The notes: generated by a model from the sequence alone, not told the origin. Counted from the stretch's first letter, positions 8,308 to 16,327 are shown. The stretch: DNA of 30,980 bases from CAYUVF01 sp964448045 (GCA_964448045.1 CAYUVF010000055.1:1-30980); one strand, 5' to 3'. Translations and numbers: made by a program.

Positions 8308-8931
8308 TCACTCCTGCAGATACGCCGGCACCCGCTCCGGAATCGTCCAGCGGTAAATCCGGCTGCTTTTCAGCTCCACGGTCTGCTCGGGCTCCCAGTC
8401 GTTCATGTCGAAGTCGTGCGAGACGACGGGGGTGCCAGGCGCCAGCTCCTCGAACAGCTTCGGACGCAGCTTCCGGTTGACCGACGGCAGCAGGTAGAGC
8501 GTCACCACCGTCGCCGGGCGGATATCGGCCTCGAACAGATCCTGCTGACGGAACTCGACCCGGTCGGCCACGCCGGCGTCGCGGGCGTTCTGGCGCGCCT
8601 CCTCGATGCGCTCGGGATCGATCTCGATGCCCACGCCGCGCGCGCCAAACTGCTCCGCCGCCGCGATGACGATGCGCCCGTCGCCGCTGCCCAGATCGTA
8701 CACGAGATCGTCTTCCGAGACCTCGGCCATCTCCAGCATCCGCGTGACGACCTCGGGCGGGGTGGGAACGTACGGCACGTCGGTTTCATCGAGGGTGCTG
8801 CGCCCCAGCTCCACCTCGTCCTCAGGCGCGGCGGGCGACGGCGGATCGGTATCGGTGTCGCCTGCGCATCCGGTGCCGATGAGCAGGAGCGCGAGAAGCA
8901 GGGCGGAGAGGGTCGTCCGCAGACGTAGCAT
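8308..8931 (-). CDS. Exported class I SAM-dependent methyltransferase-like protein
   Basis: Starting at the ATG at 8931 the product has 207 residues. Residues 1-21 look like a signal peptide (MLRLRTTLSALLLALLL) ending in IGTGC, so C22 may be lipidated, although the lipobox is not canonical. After an acidic, Pro-rich linker comes a Rossmann methyltransferase domain. Motif I is VYDLGSGDGR (77-86); the acidic residue binding SAM ribose lies in GIEID (101-105); DLFEAD at 131-136 follows. The segment VPTPPEVV just before the domain resembles a small family of such proteins that often carry export signals. The substrate is unknown. Three more in-frame ATGs lie upstream within a tandem repeat, so the true start is uncertain. 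Confidence 0.8.
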   Translation of the reverse strand: MLRLRTTLSALLLALLLIGTGCAGDTDTDPPSPAAPEDEVELGRSTLDETDVPYVPTPPEVVTRMLEMAEVSEDDLVYDLGSGDGRIVIAAAEQFGARGVGIEIDPERIEEARQNARDAGVADRVEFRQQDLFEADIRPATVVTLYLLPSVNRKLRPKLFEELAPGTPVVSHDFDMNDWEPEQTVELKSSRIYRWTIPERVPAYLQE

Positions 8932-8985
8932 CAGACAAGGTCGCATCAGGCAAGGTCGCATCAGGCAAGGTCGCATCAGACAGGG
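8928..8985 (-). repeat. 15-bp tandem repeat carrying reiterated in-frame start codons
   Basis: Nearly four head-to-tail copies of GCATCAGRCAAGGTC start at 8928, 8943, 8958 and 8973, the last one degenerate. On the minus strand each unit reads ATG CGA CCT TGY CTG (MRPCL), in the same frame as the methyltransferase. ATG codons at 8976, 8961, 8946 and 8931 are therefore all possible starts. Because the unit is five codons long, copy-number changes would not shift frame. Confidence 0.85.
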
Positions 8986-9007
8986 AGGTTGAGTGAGGGT
9001 AGCACGA

Positions 9008-10342
9008 TCAGGCGGAGGCGCGGTGGCGCATCCACAGGAGCGGAACGCCGGCGAGCAGCACGCCGCCGCCAACGAGCGCGCCGATGCCCGTGTAGGCCAC
9101 GCTGGACCAGAGCATGTAGCCCGCCGCGGCGCAGAAGGCCAGCGGCGTCCACGGATAGAGCGGCACGCGAAAGGGGCGCTCGGCCGCCGGATCGCGCTGG
9201 CGCAGCCGGAACAGCGCCCCGCCGGTGAGCAAGAGAAACAGCCAGAAGACGGGCGCCGTGTAGTCGACCATCGACTCGAAGCCCTGCCGCGTGGCCGCCC
9301 CCAGGCCCACGAGCGCCAGCGCGATGGCGCCCTGCATCCAGAGCGCGTTGAACGGCGTCTCGGTGCGGGCGCGCCAGCGGCCGAGCACGGCGAACAGCGA
9401 AAAGTCGCGCCCGAGCGCAAAGTTGGTCCGCGCCCCGGTGAAGATGGTCGCGTTCGTCGAGCTGAGCGCCGCAGCGACGACAAGCACGCTCAGCAGATCG
9501 GCGCCGCGCTCGCCCCAGGCGGCGCGCATCAGGTCGGCCGCGACGGCGTCGGAGCCGCGCATGCCGGCCAGCCCGAGCCCGTCGAGGTACGCCCAGTTGA
9601 CCAGCAGATACAGCCCGGCGATCAGGCCGAGGCTGATCAGCAGCGCCCGCACCATGTTGCGCTCGACGCGGCGCAGCTCGGCCGAGACGTACGCCGCCTC
9701 GTTCCAGCCGCCGTACGTTAGCAACACGAAGACCATCGCCATGCCAAAGCTGCCGGGCCCGCCCCATCCGCCGCCTTCCGCCATCGTGGGAGCCGCCTCG
9801 GGCGCCGGCGCCGCTACCCATCCGGCCCCCACGAGCACCAGCAGCCCGCCGATCGTGGCGATCGTCAGCCCGCGCTGCACGGTGGTGCCCAGCCGCACGC
9901 CGGCCGCGTTGAACGCCGTGAGGACGGCGATCGCGCCCGCCGCGTAGATCGACGACGAGTACGGCCCGAGCGCCCACAGCTCCGAGGCGTAGTCGCCGAA
10001 CACGAACGCCAGCAGCGCAATCGAGCCCGTCTGGATCACCGTCAGCCGCGCCCAGGCGAACAGGAAGGCGGTCTTTTCGCCGAAGGCGCGGTGCAGGAAA
10101 TGATAGTCGCCGCCGGCATCCGGATAGGCCGTCGCCAGCTCGGCGTAGCAGAGCGCCCCGATGACGGAGATGCCCGCCCCCAGCCCCCACGCGCCGATCA
10201 GCGCAAGCGCGCCGCCGGTGTTTTCCGCGACGAGGCCGGGCGTCCGGAAGATGCTCGCGCCCACGACGACACCGACGACAATCGCGACCACGTCCAGCGT
10301 GGAGAGCGTCGAGCCGGGCTGCGTCTGCGTCGGGGCGGGCAT
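9008..10342 (-). CDS. APC-family amino-acid permease
   Basis: The 444-residue product has the hydrophobic profile of a twelve-helix amino acid/polyamine/organocation (APC) permease. The first helix contains VVGASIFRTPG, resembling the unwound substrate-binding segment of this family. YGGWNEAAYVSAEL in the middle matches the conserved helix-6 region of LAT-type carriers. The start is placed at ATG 10342 (MPAPTQTQ); the frame extends to 10471, but that extension overlaps the binding-protein gene and is Arg-rich. It follows the betaine importer genes on the same strand with a 106-bp gap. Its substrate is probably an amino acid, but which one cannot be told. Confidence 0.9.
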   Translation of the reverse strand: MPAPTQTQPGSTLSTLDVVAIVVGVVVGASIFRTPGLVAENTGGALALIGAWGLGAGISVIGALCYAELATAYPDAGGDYHFLHRAFGEKTAFLFAWARLTVIQTGSIALLAFVFGDYASELWALGPYSSSIYAAGAIAVLTAFNAAGVRLGTTVQRGLTIATIGGLLVLVGAGWVAAPAPEAAPTMAEGGGWGGPGSFGMAMVFVLLTYGGWNEAAYVSAELRRVERNMVRALLISLGLIAGLYLLVNWAYLDGLGLAGMRGSDAVAADLMRAAWGERGADLLSVLVVAAALSSTNATIFTGARTNFALGRDFSLFAVLGRWRARTETPFNALWMQGAIALALVGLGAATRQGFESMVDYTAPVFWLFLLLTGGALFRLRQRDPAAERPFRVPLYPWTPLAFCAAAGYMLWSSVAYTGIGALVGGGVLLAGVPLLWMRHRASA

Positions 10343-10448
10343 GGCGGGGAAACGTCGGGCCAAGAGCGCGAGGCGACGCGGAGCGAGCGCGCCGGTAGCG
10401 GCAAGGTACGAAAGACGCACGGCCAGAATCGAACGAGGCCGCCTCTTT

Positions 10449-11414
10449 TCACGCGTCGCCGGTCGGCCCATCGGTCGCAGGGGCCGATTCGGACGCCGTG
10501 CGCGCCGCCGCCAGCCACGTGCGCACCGCCTCGGGATGGGCGCGGATCCAGTCGCGCGCGGCGACGGCCGGCGCCTTGTCGCTCTCCGGACGAAAATCGC
10601 GCATCAGGCTGTTGAGCTGCGCATCGTCGATCTCGAACTGCTCCAGAAAACGCACCACCGGCGCCGGGAAATCCGCCTCAAAACCGGTGCGCACGAGCGT
10701 GTAAATGTCCTCCGGCTCGCCAAAGACGGGCGTCTGGCTCGTCTGCGCGCCTTCGAGGTAGCGGAGGTCGAACTGCCCCCACATCCAGTGCGGCTTCCAC
10801 CCGGCGAAGACGAACAGCTCCTCCTGGCTGATGGCCCGGCGGAGGGCGGCGATCATCGCCGGCTCGCTCGATGCGACGACGCGAAAGCCGCCGATGCCGT
10901 TGTTGTCGAGGATCTGGCGCGTCTGCTCGTTGATCGCGGCGCCGGCTTCGATGCCGTGAATCGTGCCGTCGAGCGCGGCGCGGTGGGCCGGCAGGTCGCG
11001 GATGTGCGCGATGGGCGCATCGTCCGGCACGACAAGGCCGACGCTCGTGCCGCGGTACGTGTAGCCCAGTTTGTGCAGCCGGTCCTGGTACTCGCTCCAC
11101 GGCCCCTGATGCGTCGTCGGCAGCCACGCCTCGACGAAGATATCGGCGTCGCCGGAAGCGACCGACGAGAACGCGACCCCGCCGCCGTTGACGCGCGAGA
11201 GCTCGACGTCGACGCCGAGGCTGTCTTCCAGCAGCGCATCCAGCAGATGTGTGATGGCAATGCCCTCGACCCAGTTGACGTACACGAAGTGCATCGTGGG
11301 CCGCTCGGCCGAGGGCGCCTCCGACGACGAGCCGCCGCATCCGGCGATCAGCAGGGCGCAGGCAGCGAGCAGGCCGCTCATCCAGCGGAGCGGGCGAAGT
11401 CGATGGGGATCCAT
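10449..11414 (-). CDS. proX: Glycine betaine/proline ABC transporter substrate-binding lipoprotein
   Basis: The 321-residue product has a lipoprotein signal ending in LIAGC (C26), so it should be anchored at the membrane. The OpuAC-type binding fold follows. Tryptophans at W48 (VNWVEG), W97 (VEAWLP) and the cluster W206, W210, W212 (AGWKPHWMW) are suited to the aromatic cage that holds the quaternary ammonium group in this family. The gene is third in the importer order, 104 bp after the permease. Substrates could be glycine betaine, proline betaine, choline or carnitine. Betaine uptake would serve osmotic adaptation. Confidence 0.93.
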   Translation of the reverse strand: MDPHRLRPLRWMSGLLAACALLIAGCGGSSSEAPSAERPTMHFVYVNWVEGIAITHLLDALLEDSLGVDVELSRVNGGGVAFSSVASGDADIFVEAWLPTTHQGPWSEYQDRLHKLGYTYRGTSVGLVVPDDAPIAHIRDLPAHRAALDGTIHGIEAGAAINEQTRQILDNNGIGGFRVVASSEPAMIAALRRAISQEELFVFAGWKPHWMWGQFDLRYLEGAQTSQTPVFGEPEDIYTLVRTGFEADFPAPVVRFLEQFEIDDAQLNSLMRDFRPESDKAPAVAARDWIRAHPEAVRTWLAAARTASESAPATDGPTGDA

Positions 11415-11518
11415 GGACGGCGTTGGTTGATGGCGAAGCGGGGACGATCCGGAGGCGTGCAGATGCTATGCCGCCCCGCGCCGCTTGTTCGCCGCCGCAG
11501 CGTGCCCTCGCGCTGCGC

Positions 11519-12409
11519 TCAGGCCGTCGGCGCCGTCGTGTCGCCCGCGCCCACCTCCGCGCCGATGCCCTGCGTGATGCGATCGAGCACGATGGCGAGG
11601 ATCACGATTGCCAGTCCGCCCTCAAAGCCGATGTCCGTCTGCAGCTGCGTGATGCCGCGGACCACCGGCTCGCCCAGCCCCCGCGCCCCGATCAGCGCGG
11701 CGATGACGACCATCGACAGGGCCAGCATGATGGTCTGATTGACACCGGCGAGGATCGTCGGCAGCGCGACCGGCAGCTCCACCTTGAGCAGCATCTGTCG
11801 CGGCGTGGAGCCGAACGAGCGGGCCGCCTCGACCACGTCGTCGGGCACCTGCCGGATGCCGAGGTTCGTCAGCCGCACGGCGGGCGGGGTCGCGAAGATG
11901 AACGTGGCGATCACGCCGGGCACCTCGCCCAGGCCGAAGAGCAGCACCGCCGGAATCAGATAGACGAACGCCGGCATCGTCTGCATGAAGTCGAGAATCG
12001 GGCGGACGATGCGCTCAACGGGATCGCTTTTCGACGCCCCGATGCCCACCGGCACCCCAATCAGCAGGGCCAGCAGCGTGGCCGTCAGCACGAGCGCGAG
12101 CGTCTGCATCGTCGCCGCCCACAGGTCCATCCCCGCGACGACCGTCGTGCCAAACACCGTAAAGCGCACGTCCGCCAGCAGCGCCATCCCGATCGCCGTG
12201 AAGACAGCGACGCCGCGCGAGGCCACCGCCCACGCGAGCGCCGCGAACAGGGCGATGACGACGTAGCTGGGCGCGACCGTCAGCGCCGCTTCCAGCCCGG
12301 TGATGACCCCGCCAATGCCCGCACTCACCGCGTCGAAAAACGGCGCAAAGTTTGTCTGCATCCAGTTGACGAGCGCCTCAAACGCCCCGCCGATGTCCAG
12401 CTCCAGCAT
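11519..12409 (-). CDS. proW: Glycine betaine/proline ABC transporter permease
   Basis: With ATG 12409 the product has 296 residues (MLELDIGGAFEALVNWMQ start), the usual size for OpuAB/ProW-type permeases. An amphipathic N-terminal segment precedes several membrane helices. The cytoplasmic EAA loop reads EAARSFGSTPRQML, which couples to the ATPase. A longer start at 12469 is also ATG, but it begins inside the REP-like element, and its extra twenty residues have no membrane or family character. The gene lies between the ATPase and binding-protein genes of the importer. Confidence 0.92.
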   Translation of the reverse strand: MLELDIGGAFEALVNWMQTNFAPFFDAVSAGIGGVITGLEAALTVAPSYVVIALFAALAWAVASRGVAVFTAIGMALLADVRFTVFGTTVVAGMDLWAATMQTLALVLTATLLALLIGVPVGIGASKSDPVERIVRPILDFMQTMPAFVYLIPAVLLFGLGEVPGVIATFIFATPPAVRLTNLGIRQVPDDVVEAARSFGSTPRQMLLKVELPVALPTILAGVNQTIMLALSMVVIAALIGARGLGEPVVRGITQLQTDIGFEGGLAIVILAIVLDRITQGIGAEVGAGDTTAPTA

Positions 12410-12463
12410 GCGATTTTGATAATCGATGAAGGGGGTGCATTGATCGCAAACGATATCCCGAAC

Positions 12464-12555
12464 TGTCATCCTGAGCTTGACTCAGGATCTCCCTGAACAG
12501 ACTGATGCTTAATTCGGAGAGATCCCGAAATGAGTAAATCAAGTCCGGGATGACA
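12464..12555. repeat. REP-like inverted-repeat pair between proV and proW
   Basis: Two related sequences face each other: left 12464-12492, beginning TGTCATCCTGAGCTTGA, and right 12519-12555, ending AAGTCCGGGATGACA. Both outer ends are TGTCATCC, followed by CTTGA and GGATCTC-like blocks. The left arm folds alone into CCTGAG-CTTGA-CTCAGG. This is the form of a REP doublet (REPIN), a non-coding element mobilised by RAYT transposases. It fills almost the whole 149-bp gap in the operon. It could affect transcript stability or termination between the two genes. Confidence 0.65.
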
Positions 12556-12558
12556 ACC

Positions 12559-13581
12559 TCAAGAGCCGCTGCCTGCATTCCGCGCGATTTCGGCGAGCAC
12601 GGTTTCCGCATCGACGACGCCGAGGACGGTTCCGGCATCATCAACGACCCCGACGGGCCCCTCCGCCTCGATCACAACCGAAATCAATGCGGCCAGCGGC
12701 GTCTCGGGGCGGACGGTGGGGGCGACCGCGGCGTCGGGCGGGGCGTCGCGCATCAGCGCAGCGGCGGTGAGGACTTTGGTGCGGTCGACGTGCTGCACGA
12801 AGGCGCGCACGTAGTCGTCGGCCGGATCCAGCAGGATCTCCTGCGGCGTGCCGACTTGGATCACCGCGCCGTCTTTCATGATGGCGATGCGGTCGCCCAG
12901 CGCAAGCGCCTCGTCGAGGTCGTGCGTGATGAAGACGATGGTGCGGTGCAGCCGGGCCTGCAGATCGAGCAGCTCGCCCTGCATCTCGGTGCGGATGAGC
13001 GGATCGAGCGCGCTGAAGGGCTCATCCATCAGCAGGATCTCGGGCTCGTTTGCCAGCGCCCGCGCCAGCCCCACGCGCTGCTGCATGCCGCCGCTCAGCT
13101 CCGTCGTGCGGCGGTTGGCATAGCCGTCGAGGCCCACGAGCGCGAGTGCTGCGCGCGCCTTCTCGCGGCGCGCGGCGCGGGGCAGGCCGCCCACCTCCAT
13201 GCCGTACTCGACGTTGCCCAGCACCGTCCGATGCGGAAACAGGCCGAAGTGCTGGAAGACCATCGTCATCCGCGTGCGGCGCAACTCGCGCAGGCGCTCC
13301 GCCGAGGCCGCGGTCACGTCTTCGCCGTCGATGTCGACCGTCCCGCGCGTCGGCTCCACGAGCCGGTTGATGCAGCGCAGCAGCGTCGATTTTCCGCTGC
13401 CGGAGAGGCCCATGATGACGAAGATCTCCCCGGTGTCGACCTGCAGCGTCACATCACGCACGGCCACGATCTGCCCGGTGTCCTCGCGGATGGTGGCCCC
13501 ATCTGTACCGGCATCCAACTGCTCCAGCGCGCGCACCGGCTCCGATCCGAACACTTTCGTCAGATGGCGGAGGTAAATCAT
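12559..13581 (-). CDS. proV: Glycine betaine/proline ABC transporter ATP-binding protein
   Basis: The 340-residue ATPase has Walker A GLSGSGKST (58-66), the Q-loop Q110 in MVFQHFGLFP, signature LSGGMQQR (162-169), Walker B ILLMDEP (182-188) and switch His H220 in ITHD. The QHFGLFPHRTV stretch is characteristic of the OpuAA/ProV group. After about residue 270 comes one short CBS-like segment (PVGVVDDAGTVLGVVD), where ProV of enterobacteria has two full CBS domains. CBS domains of this family sense ionic strength. It is the first gene of the importer, followed by permease and binding protein. Confidence 0.95.
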   Translation of the reverse strand: MIYLRHLTKVFGSEPVRALEQLDAGTDGATIREDTGQIVAVRDVTLQVDTGEIFVIMGLSGSGKSTLLRCINRLVEPTRGTVDIDGEDVTAASAERLRELRRTRMTMVFQHFGLFPHRTVLGNVEYGMEVGGLPRAARREKARAALALVGLDGYANRRTTELSGGMQQRVGLARALANEPEILLMDEPFSALDPLIRTEMQGELLDLQARLHRTIVFITHDLDEALALGDRIAIMKDGAVIQVGTPQEILLDPADDYVRAFVQHVDRTKVLTAAALMRDAPPDAAVAPTVRPETPLAALISVVIEAEGPVGVVDDAGTVLGVVDAETVLAEIARNAGSGS

Positions 13582-13631
13582 TGGCAGGCGGGTGGATTAT
13601 GAGGGCGCCTCCAACATACAAAGCAGCCGGC

Positions 13632-13844
13632 TTATCCTCCGAACGCTGTCAGGATGCCGGCCACATCCGTCCGGATGAGTGCCACCGAGATCGCCGAGAG
13701 AAACAGGCTCGCGCCCTTGCCGATGGCTTTCGCCGCGCTCGTGCCCATCCACGCGATGAGCATCGGCGCGATGACGAGCGGCAGGACGCTCAGGACGTTT
13801 ATCGCCACAAAGAGCGGAAGGAAGACTTCGACAAACGACGGCAT
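13632..13844 (-). pseudogene. Internally deleted MarC-like membrane protein (70 residues)
   Basis: The product is hydrophobic throughout. Residues 1-26 (FVEVFLPLFVAINVLSVLP) resemble the first membrane helix of MarC-family proteins. Residues about 28-65 (IAWMGTSAAKAIGKGASLF, then LSAISVALIRTDV) resemble the last part of MarC, including its final helix. Full MarC proteins are about 200 residues with six helices, so roughly 130 residues appear to be missing, yet the frame is intact. It is either a relic or a functional two-helix miniature. It lies 50 bp upstream of the betaine ATPase gene. The MarC assignment is from memory of family patterns. Confidence 0.45.
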
Positions 13845-13891
13845 GACATCTGGAACTCGTGGATGGGAGCAACGCCCCCAAGAAACGGAAA

Positions 13892-13915
13892 CGGGCCGGA
13901 CAATCGAAAGGCCCG
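13892..13915 (-). terminator. Candidate terminator after the orphan ABC ATPase gene
   Basis: On the minus strand CGGGCC, a 12-nt loop, then GGCCCG form a 6-bp GC stem. It is followed by the T-rich tail TTTCCGTTTCTT. The hairpin lies 30 bp after the ATPase stop at 13945 and before the MarC-like ORF. Confidence 0.5.
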
Positions 13916-13944
13916 CTTCAACAGACCGGGTGGAAGCGCGCGCT

Positions 13945-14670
13945 TCACTCTCCCGACTCCATCGGGCGGATTTCGCGGGCGAAGTAGCGCTTGAGGTCGT
14001 CCAGCGTGCCAGCGGTCGTGCGCTCGTCCCGGGCGATGGCGCCGTCCTCCAGGATGGCGATGCGCTCGCACACGTCGGTGACGTGGCCGAGGTCGTGGCT
14101 GGAGACGATCATCGTGATGCCATGCGCTTCGTTCAGCGCGCTGAGGTGCTTCTTCAGCCAGATCTGCGAGCGCGGGTCGAGGCTGGCGAAGGGCTCGTCG
14201 AGGATCAGCAGAGCGGGGCGGACGTGCAGCGCCGCGATCAGCCCCACTTTCTTGCGGTTGCCCTGCGAGAGATCGCGGATGTACTTCGACGTCTCGCCGA
14301 GGGGCTCGTCCGTGTAAAACGAGCGGTAGTCTGCCAGCCGGGCGTCGATCTCGGCATCGGCCAGGTCGTAGACCGATCCGGTGAAGCGGAAGAACTCGTC
14401 GGGCGTGAAGAAGTCGATCAGGAACGACTCATCGAGGTACGAGCCGGTGCGCTTCTTCCAGTCGAACGACTCGGCCACGTTGTCGCCGCCAACGAGCACG
14501 CGCCCGGCATCGGGGCGGATCAGGTCGAGCACAAGGCGCAGGAAGGTCGTCTTGCCCGCGCCGTTGTTGCCCACGAGCCCGAACGTCTGCCCGACGTCGA
14601 TCTGCAGATCGTCAATGGACAGCTCGAAATCGCCGTAGCGTTTGCGGAGGTCGGTGGCCTGAACGGTCAT
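13945..14670 (-). CDS. ABC-2 type transporter ATP-binding protein (partner broken)
   Basis: From ATG 14670 the product has 241 residues, normal for an ABC-2 exporter ATPase. Walker A is GNNGAGKTT (34-42). The signature LSQGNRKK (134-141) is a common variant of LSGGQ. Walker B is LLILDEP (154-160) and the switch His is H192 in SSHD. All catalytic motifs are present. The open frame runs on upstream to 15093, but that part is the out-of-frame tail of a permease gene, not a real extension. With its neighbouring permease broken, the ATPase may be orphaned or may serve a permease elsewhere. Confidence 0.9.
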   Translation of the reverse strand: MTVQATDLRKRYGDFELSIDDLQIDVGQTFGLVGNNGAGKTTFLRLVLDLIRPDAGRVLVGGDNVAESFDWKKRTGSYLDESFLIDFFTPDEFFRFTGSVYDLADAEIDARLADYRSFYTDEPLGETSKYIRDLSQGNRKKVGLIAALHVRPALLILDEPFASLDPRSQIWLKKHLSALNEAHGITMIVSSHDLGHVTDVCERIAILEDGAIARDERTTAGTLDDLKRYFAREIRPMESGE

Positions 14671-14681
14671 GGTGGGGTGGA

Positions 14682-14965
14682 TTAGTCGGCGCGGTAGCTG
14701 GCTGCGAGCATGTAGCAGCGCTGCTGAAACAGGCGAATGAACACGCAGCGCCACCCTGGAAGCCTCGCAAGGCCCAACAAGTCCGATTCCCCCAACGATC
14801 AACTCGCCGTAGGGATTCGGCAACGCGCCGATGAGGAGGAACGGCGGAACCAGGACCCCAAACATGAGCAGGAACTGATGGGCAAAAACGCCGCGGTAGT
14901 TAAACGATGCGCTCTTGTTGAGAACGAGCTGCATGCGGTTCCAGAGACCCACCAGCAGCGCCGGC
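14682..14965 (-). pseudogene. C-terminal remnant of a DUF5687-like ABC permease with a frameshift
   Basis: Upstream of the ATPase one frame reads RMQLVLNKSASFNYRG, then a hydrophobic helix (FGVLVPPFLLIGAL), then PYGELIVGGIGLVG. These look like the C-terminal part of DUF5687-type ABC permeases of Bacteroidota. After GLVG this frame turns into nonsense. One base away another frame continues sensibly: LARLPGWRC, FIRLFQQRCYMLAASYRAD, then stop TAA at 14684-14682, 11 bp before the ATPase ATG. One extra G in the GGG at about 14773-14775 would explain the shift. The N-terminal bulk of the gene (about 400 residues) is missing. The family name is from memory; the frameshift is visible. Confidence 0.6.
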
Positions 14966-15355
14966 CGCCCGCGGATCCGGCCCTCAGAGATCGACTCGAC
15001 GGGATCGTCCGCACGTCGCCCAACCCAGATCCTGACCCTTCTTAACCGCCCACATGCTTCCGGTCGATACTTCCCCTCGAATCTGCCTGGCATGCCTACG
15101 TGACGCTTCCAGCCTCCATCGATAACACCCGCTTAACAAAGCAGTGCGGGACAATCGGTACCTAATTTACAGTGATAAACGGCTTCTCATCGACGGTGGC
15201 AGTTTCCCTCATGAGTATGTACCGCTCCTCTGGTCTCAGCCGCCTCATCTCGCTCGCTGTCACCATCTGCCCCTCATCAACCTGGTGTAACAAAGCACCT
15301 GTCAACAGACGTCATTGAATCCGACGGATTCCAGATTAACTGCTTTTCCGCCACC
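14966..15355. other. Gap between divergent transporter genes
   Basis: This 390-bp stretch separates the broken minus-strand permease from the plus-strand ABC pair. It should hold the promoter of the plus-strand genes, but no convincing -35/-10 pair was found. A 34-codon minus-strand ORF (15162-15266, described separately) is the only possible gene. From 15120 to about 15235 the base composition is less GC-rich than in the genes around it. Confidence 0.4.
15162..15266 (-). CDS. Possible small ORF or gene relic, 34 codons
   Basis: From ATG 15266 the ORF encodes a charged peptide (MVTASEMRRLRPEERYILM at the start) ending in FITVN and TAG. The frame stays open about 15 codons further upstream. 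The composition looks more protein-like than the translations of nearby intergenic DNA, but no family is recognised. It may be a relic linked with the broken permease downstream. Confidence 0.2.
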   Translation of the reverse strand: MVTASEMRRLRPEERYILMRETATVDEKPFITVN

Positions 15356-16327
15356 ATGCAGCTCCATATCAAGAACGTCTCGAAGACCTACCCGAACGGC
15401 ACCCGGGCACTCAAAGACGTTATGCTGTCGATTCCTACGGGCCTCTACGGCCTGCTCGGCCCCAACGGCGCCGGGAAGTCGACGCTCATGCGTACCATCG
15501 CCACACTGCAGGAGCCCGACACGGGCACAATCGTGCTGGACGCGGGCGATGCCGCTATCGACGTGCTCGCCGAGAAGCGCCGCGTGCGGCAGCGCCTCGG
15601 CTACCTGCCACAGGAATTCGGCCTGTATCCGAAGGCCCGTGCCGACCGGCTGCTCGGTCACTTTGCTGTGATGAAGGGCATCACCGACCGGGCCGAGCGC
15701 ACCCGCATCGTGGATGCACTCTTCGAGCGGACGAATCTGGAGGACGCCCGCACGCAGGCGCTCGGCAGTTACTCGGGCGGGATGAAGCAGCGCTTCGGCA
15801 TTGCGGTGGCGCTCCTGGGCGCCCCCGAGCTCATCATCGTGGACGAGCCGACCGCCGGGCTCGACCCCGCCGAGCGCACGCGCTTCCTGAACCTGCTGAG
15901 CGAATTGGGCGAGGACCGCGTCGTCATCCTCTCGACGCACATCGTGAAGGACGTGCGCGAGCTGTGCTCGAACATGGCCATCATCCGCGAGGGCACCATC
16001 GTCTTCGAGGGAAATCCCGTCGGTGCGGTCGCGGCGCTGGACGGCTGCATCTGGCGCCGCACGGTGACGAAAGACGTGCTGCCGGAGTATGAGGCGCGCT
16101 ACGATGTCGTCTCGGCGAAGCTGGTGGCCGGGCGGCCCGTCATCCGCGTCTATGCCGAGCATGCACCCGGCGATGGCTTCGAGCCGGTGCGCCCGACCCT
16201 CGAAGACGTCTATTTCGTGCGGATGGAAGCGTTGGTGCCCGCCGATGCGCTGACCGGCCCCACCGATGCGACCGCAGCTAATGATGACGCCTCCGCCGAA
16301 GCCACCGAGCGCGCCGATGCGCCGTAG
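15356..16327 (+). CDS. ABC transporter ATP-binding protein, partner of the permease/M1 fusion
   Basis: The 323-residue ATPase has Walker A GPNGAGKST (35-43), Q86 in YLPQEFGLYP, signature YSGGMKQR (139-146), Walker B LIIVDEP (159-165), the D-loop AGLD, and H195 in STHIV. The QEFGLYP form is typical of ABC-2 exporter ATPases. A C-terminal region from about 230 carries an extra domain ending in an acidic, Ala/Asp-rich tail. The permease/peptidase gene follows after 66 bp on the same strand, so the two very likely form one operon and one complex. The exported substrate is unknown. Confidence 0.93.
   Translation: MQLHIKNVSKTYPNGTRALKDVMLSIPTGLYGLLGPNGAGKSTLMRTIATLQEPDTGTIVLDAGDAAIDVLAEKRRVRQRLGYLPQEFGLYPKARADRLLGHFAVMKGITDRAERTRIVDALFERTNLEDARTQALGSYSGGMKQRFGIAVALLGAPELIIVDEPTAGLDPAERTRFLNLLSELGEDRVVILSTHIVKDVRELCSNMAIIREGTIVFEGNPVGAVAALDGCIWRRTVTKDVLPEYEARYDVVSAKLVAGRPVIRVYAEHAPGDGFEPVRPTLEDVYFVRMEALVPADALTGPTDATAANDDASAEATERADAP

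Noticed and set aside
8932..9483. Long N-terminal extension of the methyltransferase frame
   Set aside because: It overlaps the APC permease in another frame, is Arg/Ser-rich, and a proper signal peptide begins at the later ATG.
12410..12469. Twenty-residue longer start of the betaine permease
   Set aside because: The ATG at 12469 lies in the REP-like element and the extra residues do not resemble the family; ATG 12409 fits.
12550..13602. 350-residue plus-strand open frame
   Set aside because: It is antisense to the complete betaine transporter ATPase.
14671..15093. N-terminal extension of the orphan ATPase to 382 residues
   Set aside because: This part is the tail of a different, broken permease gene followed by out-of-frame sequence. 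The ATPase starts normally at 14670.
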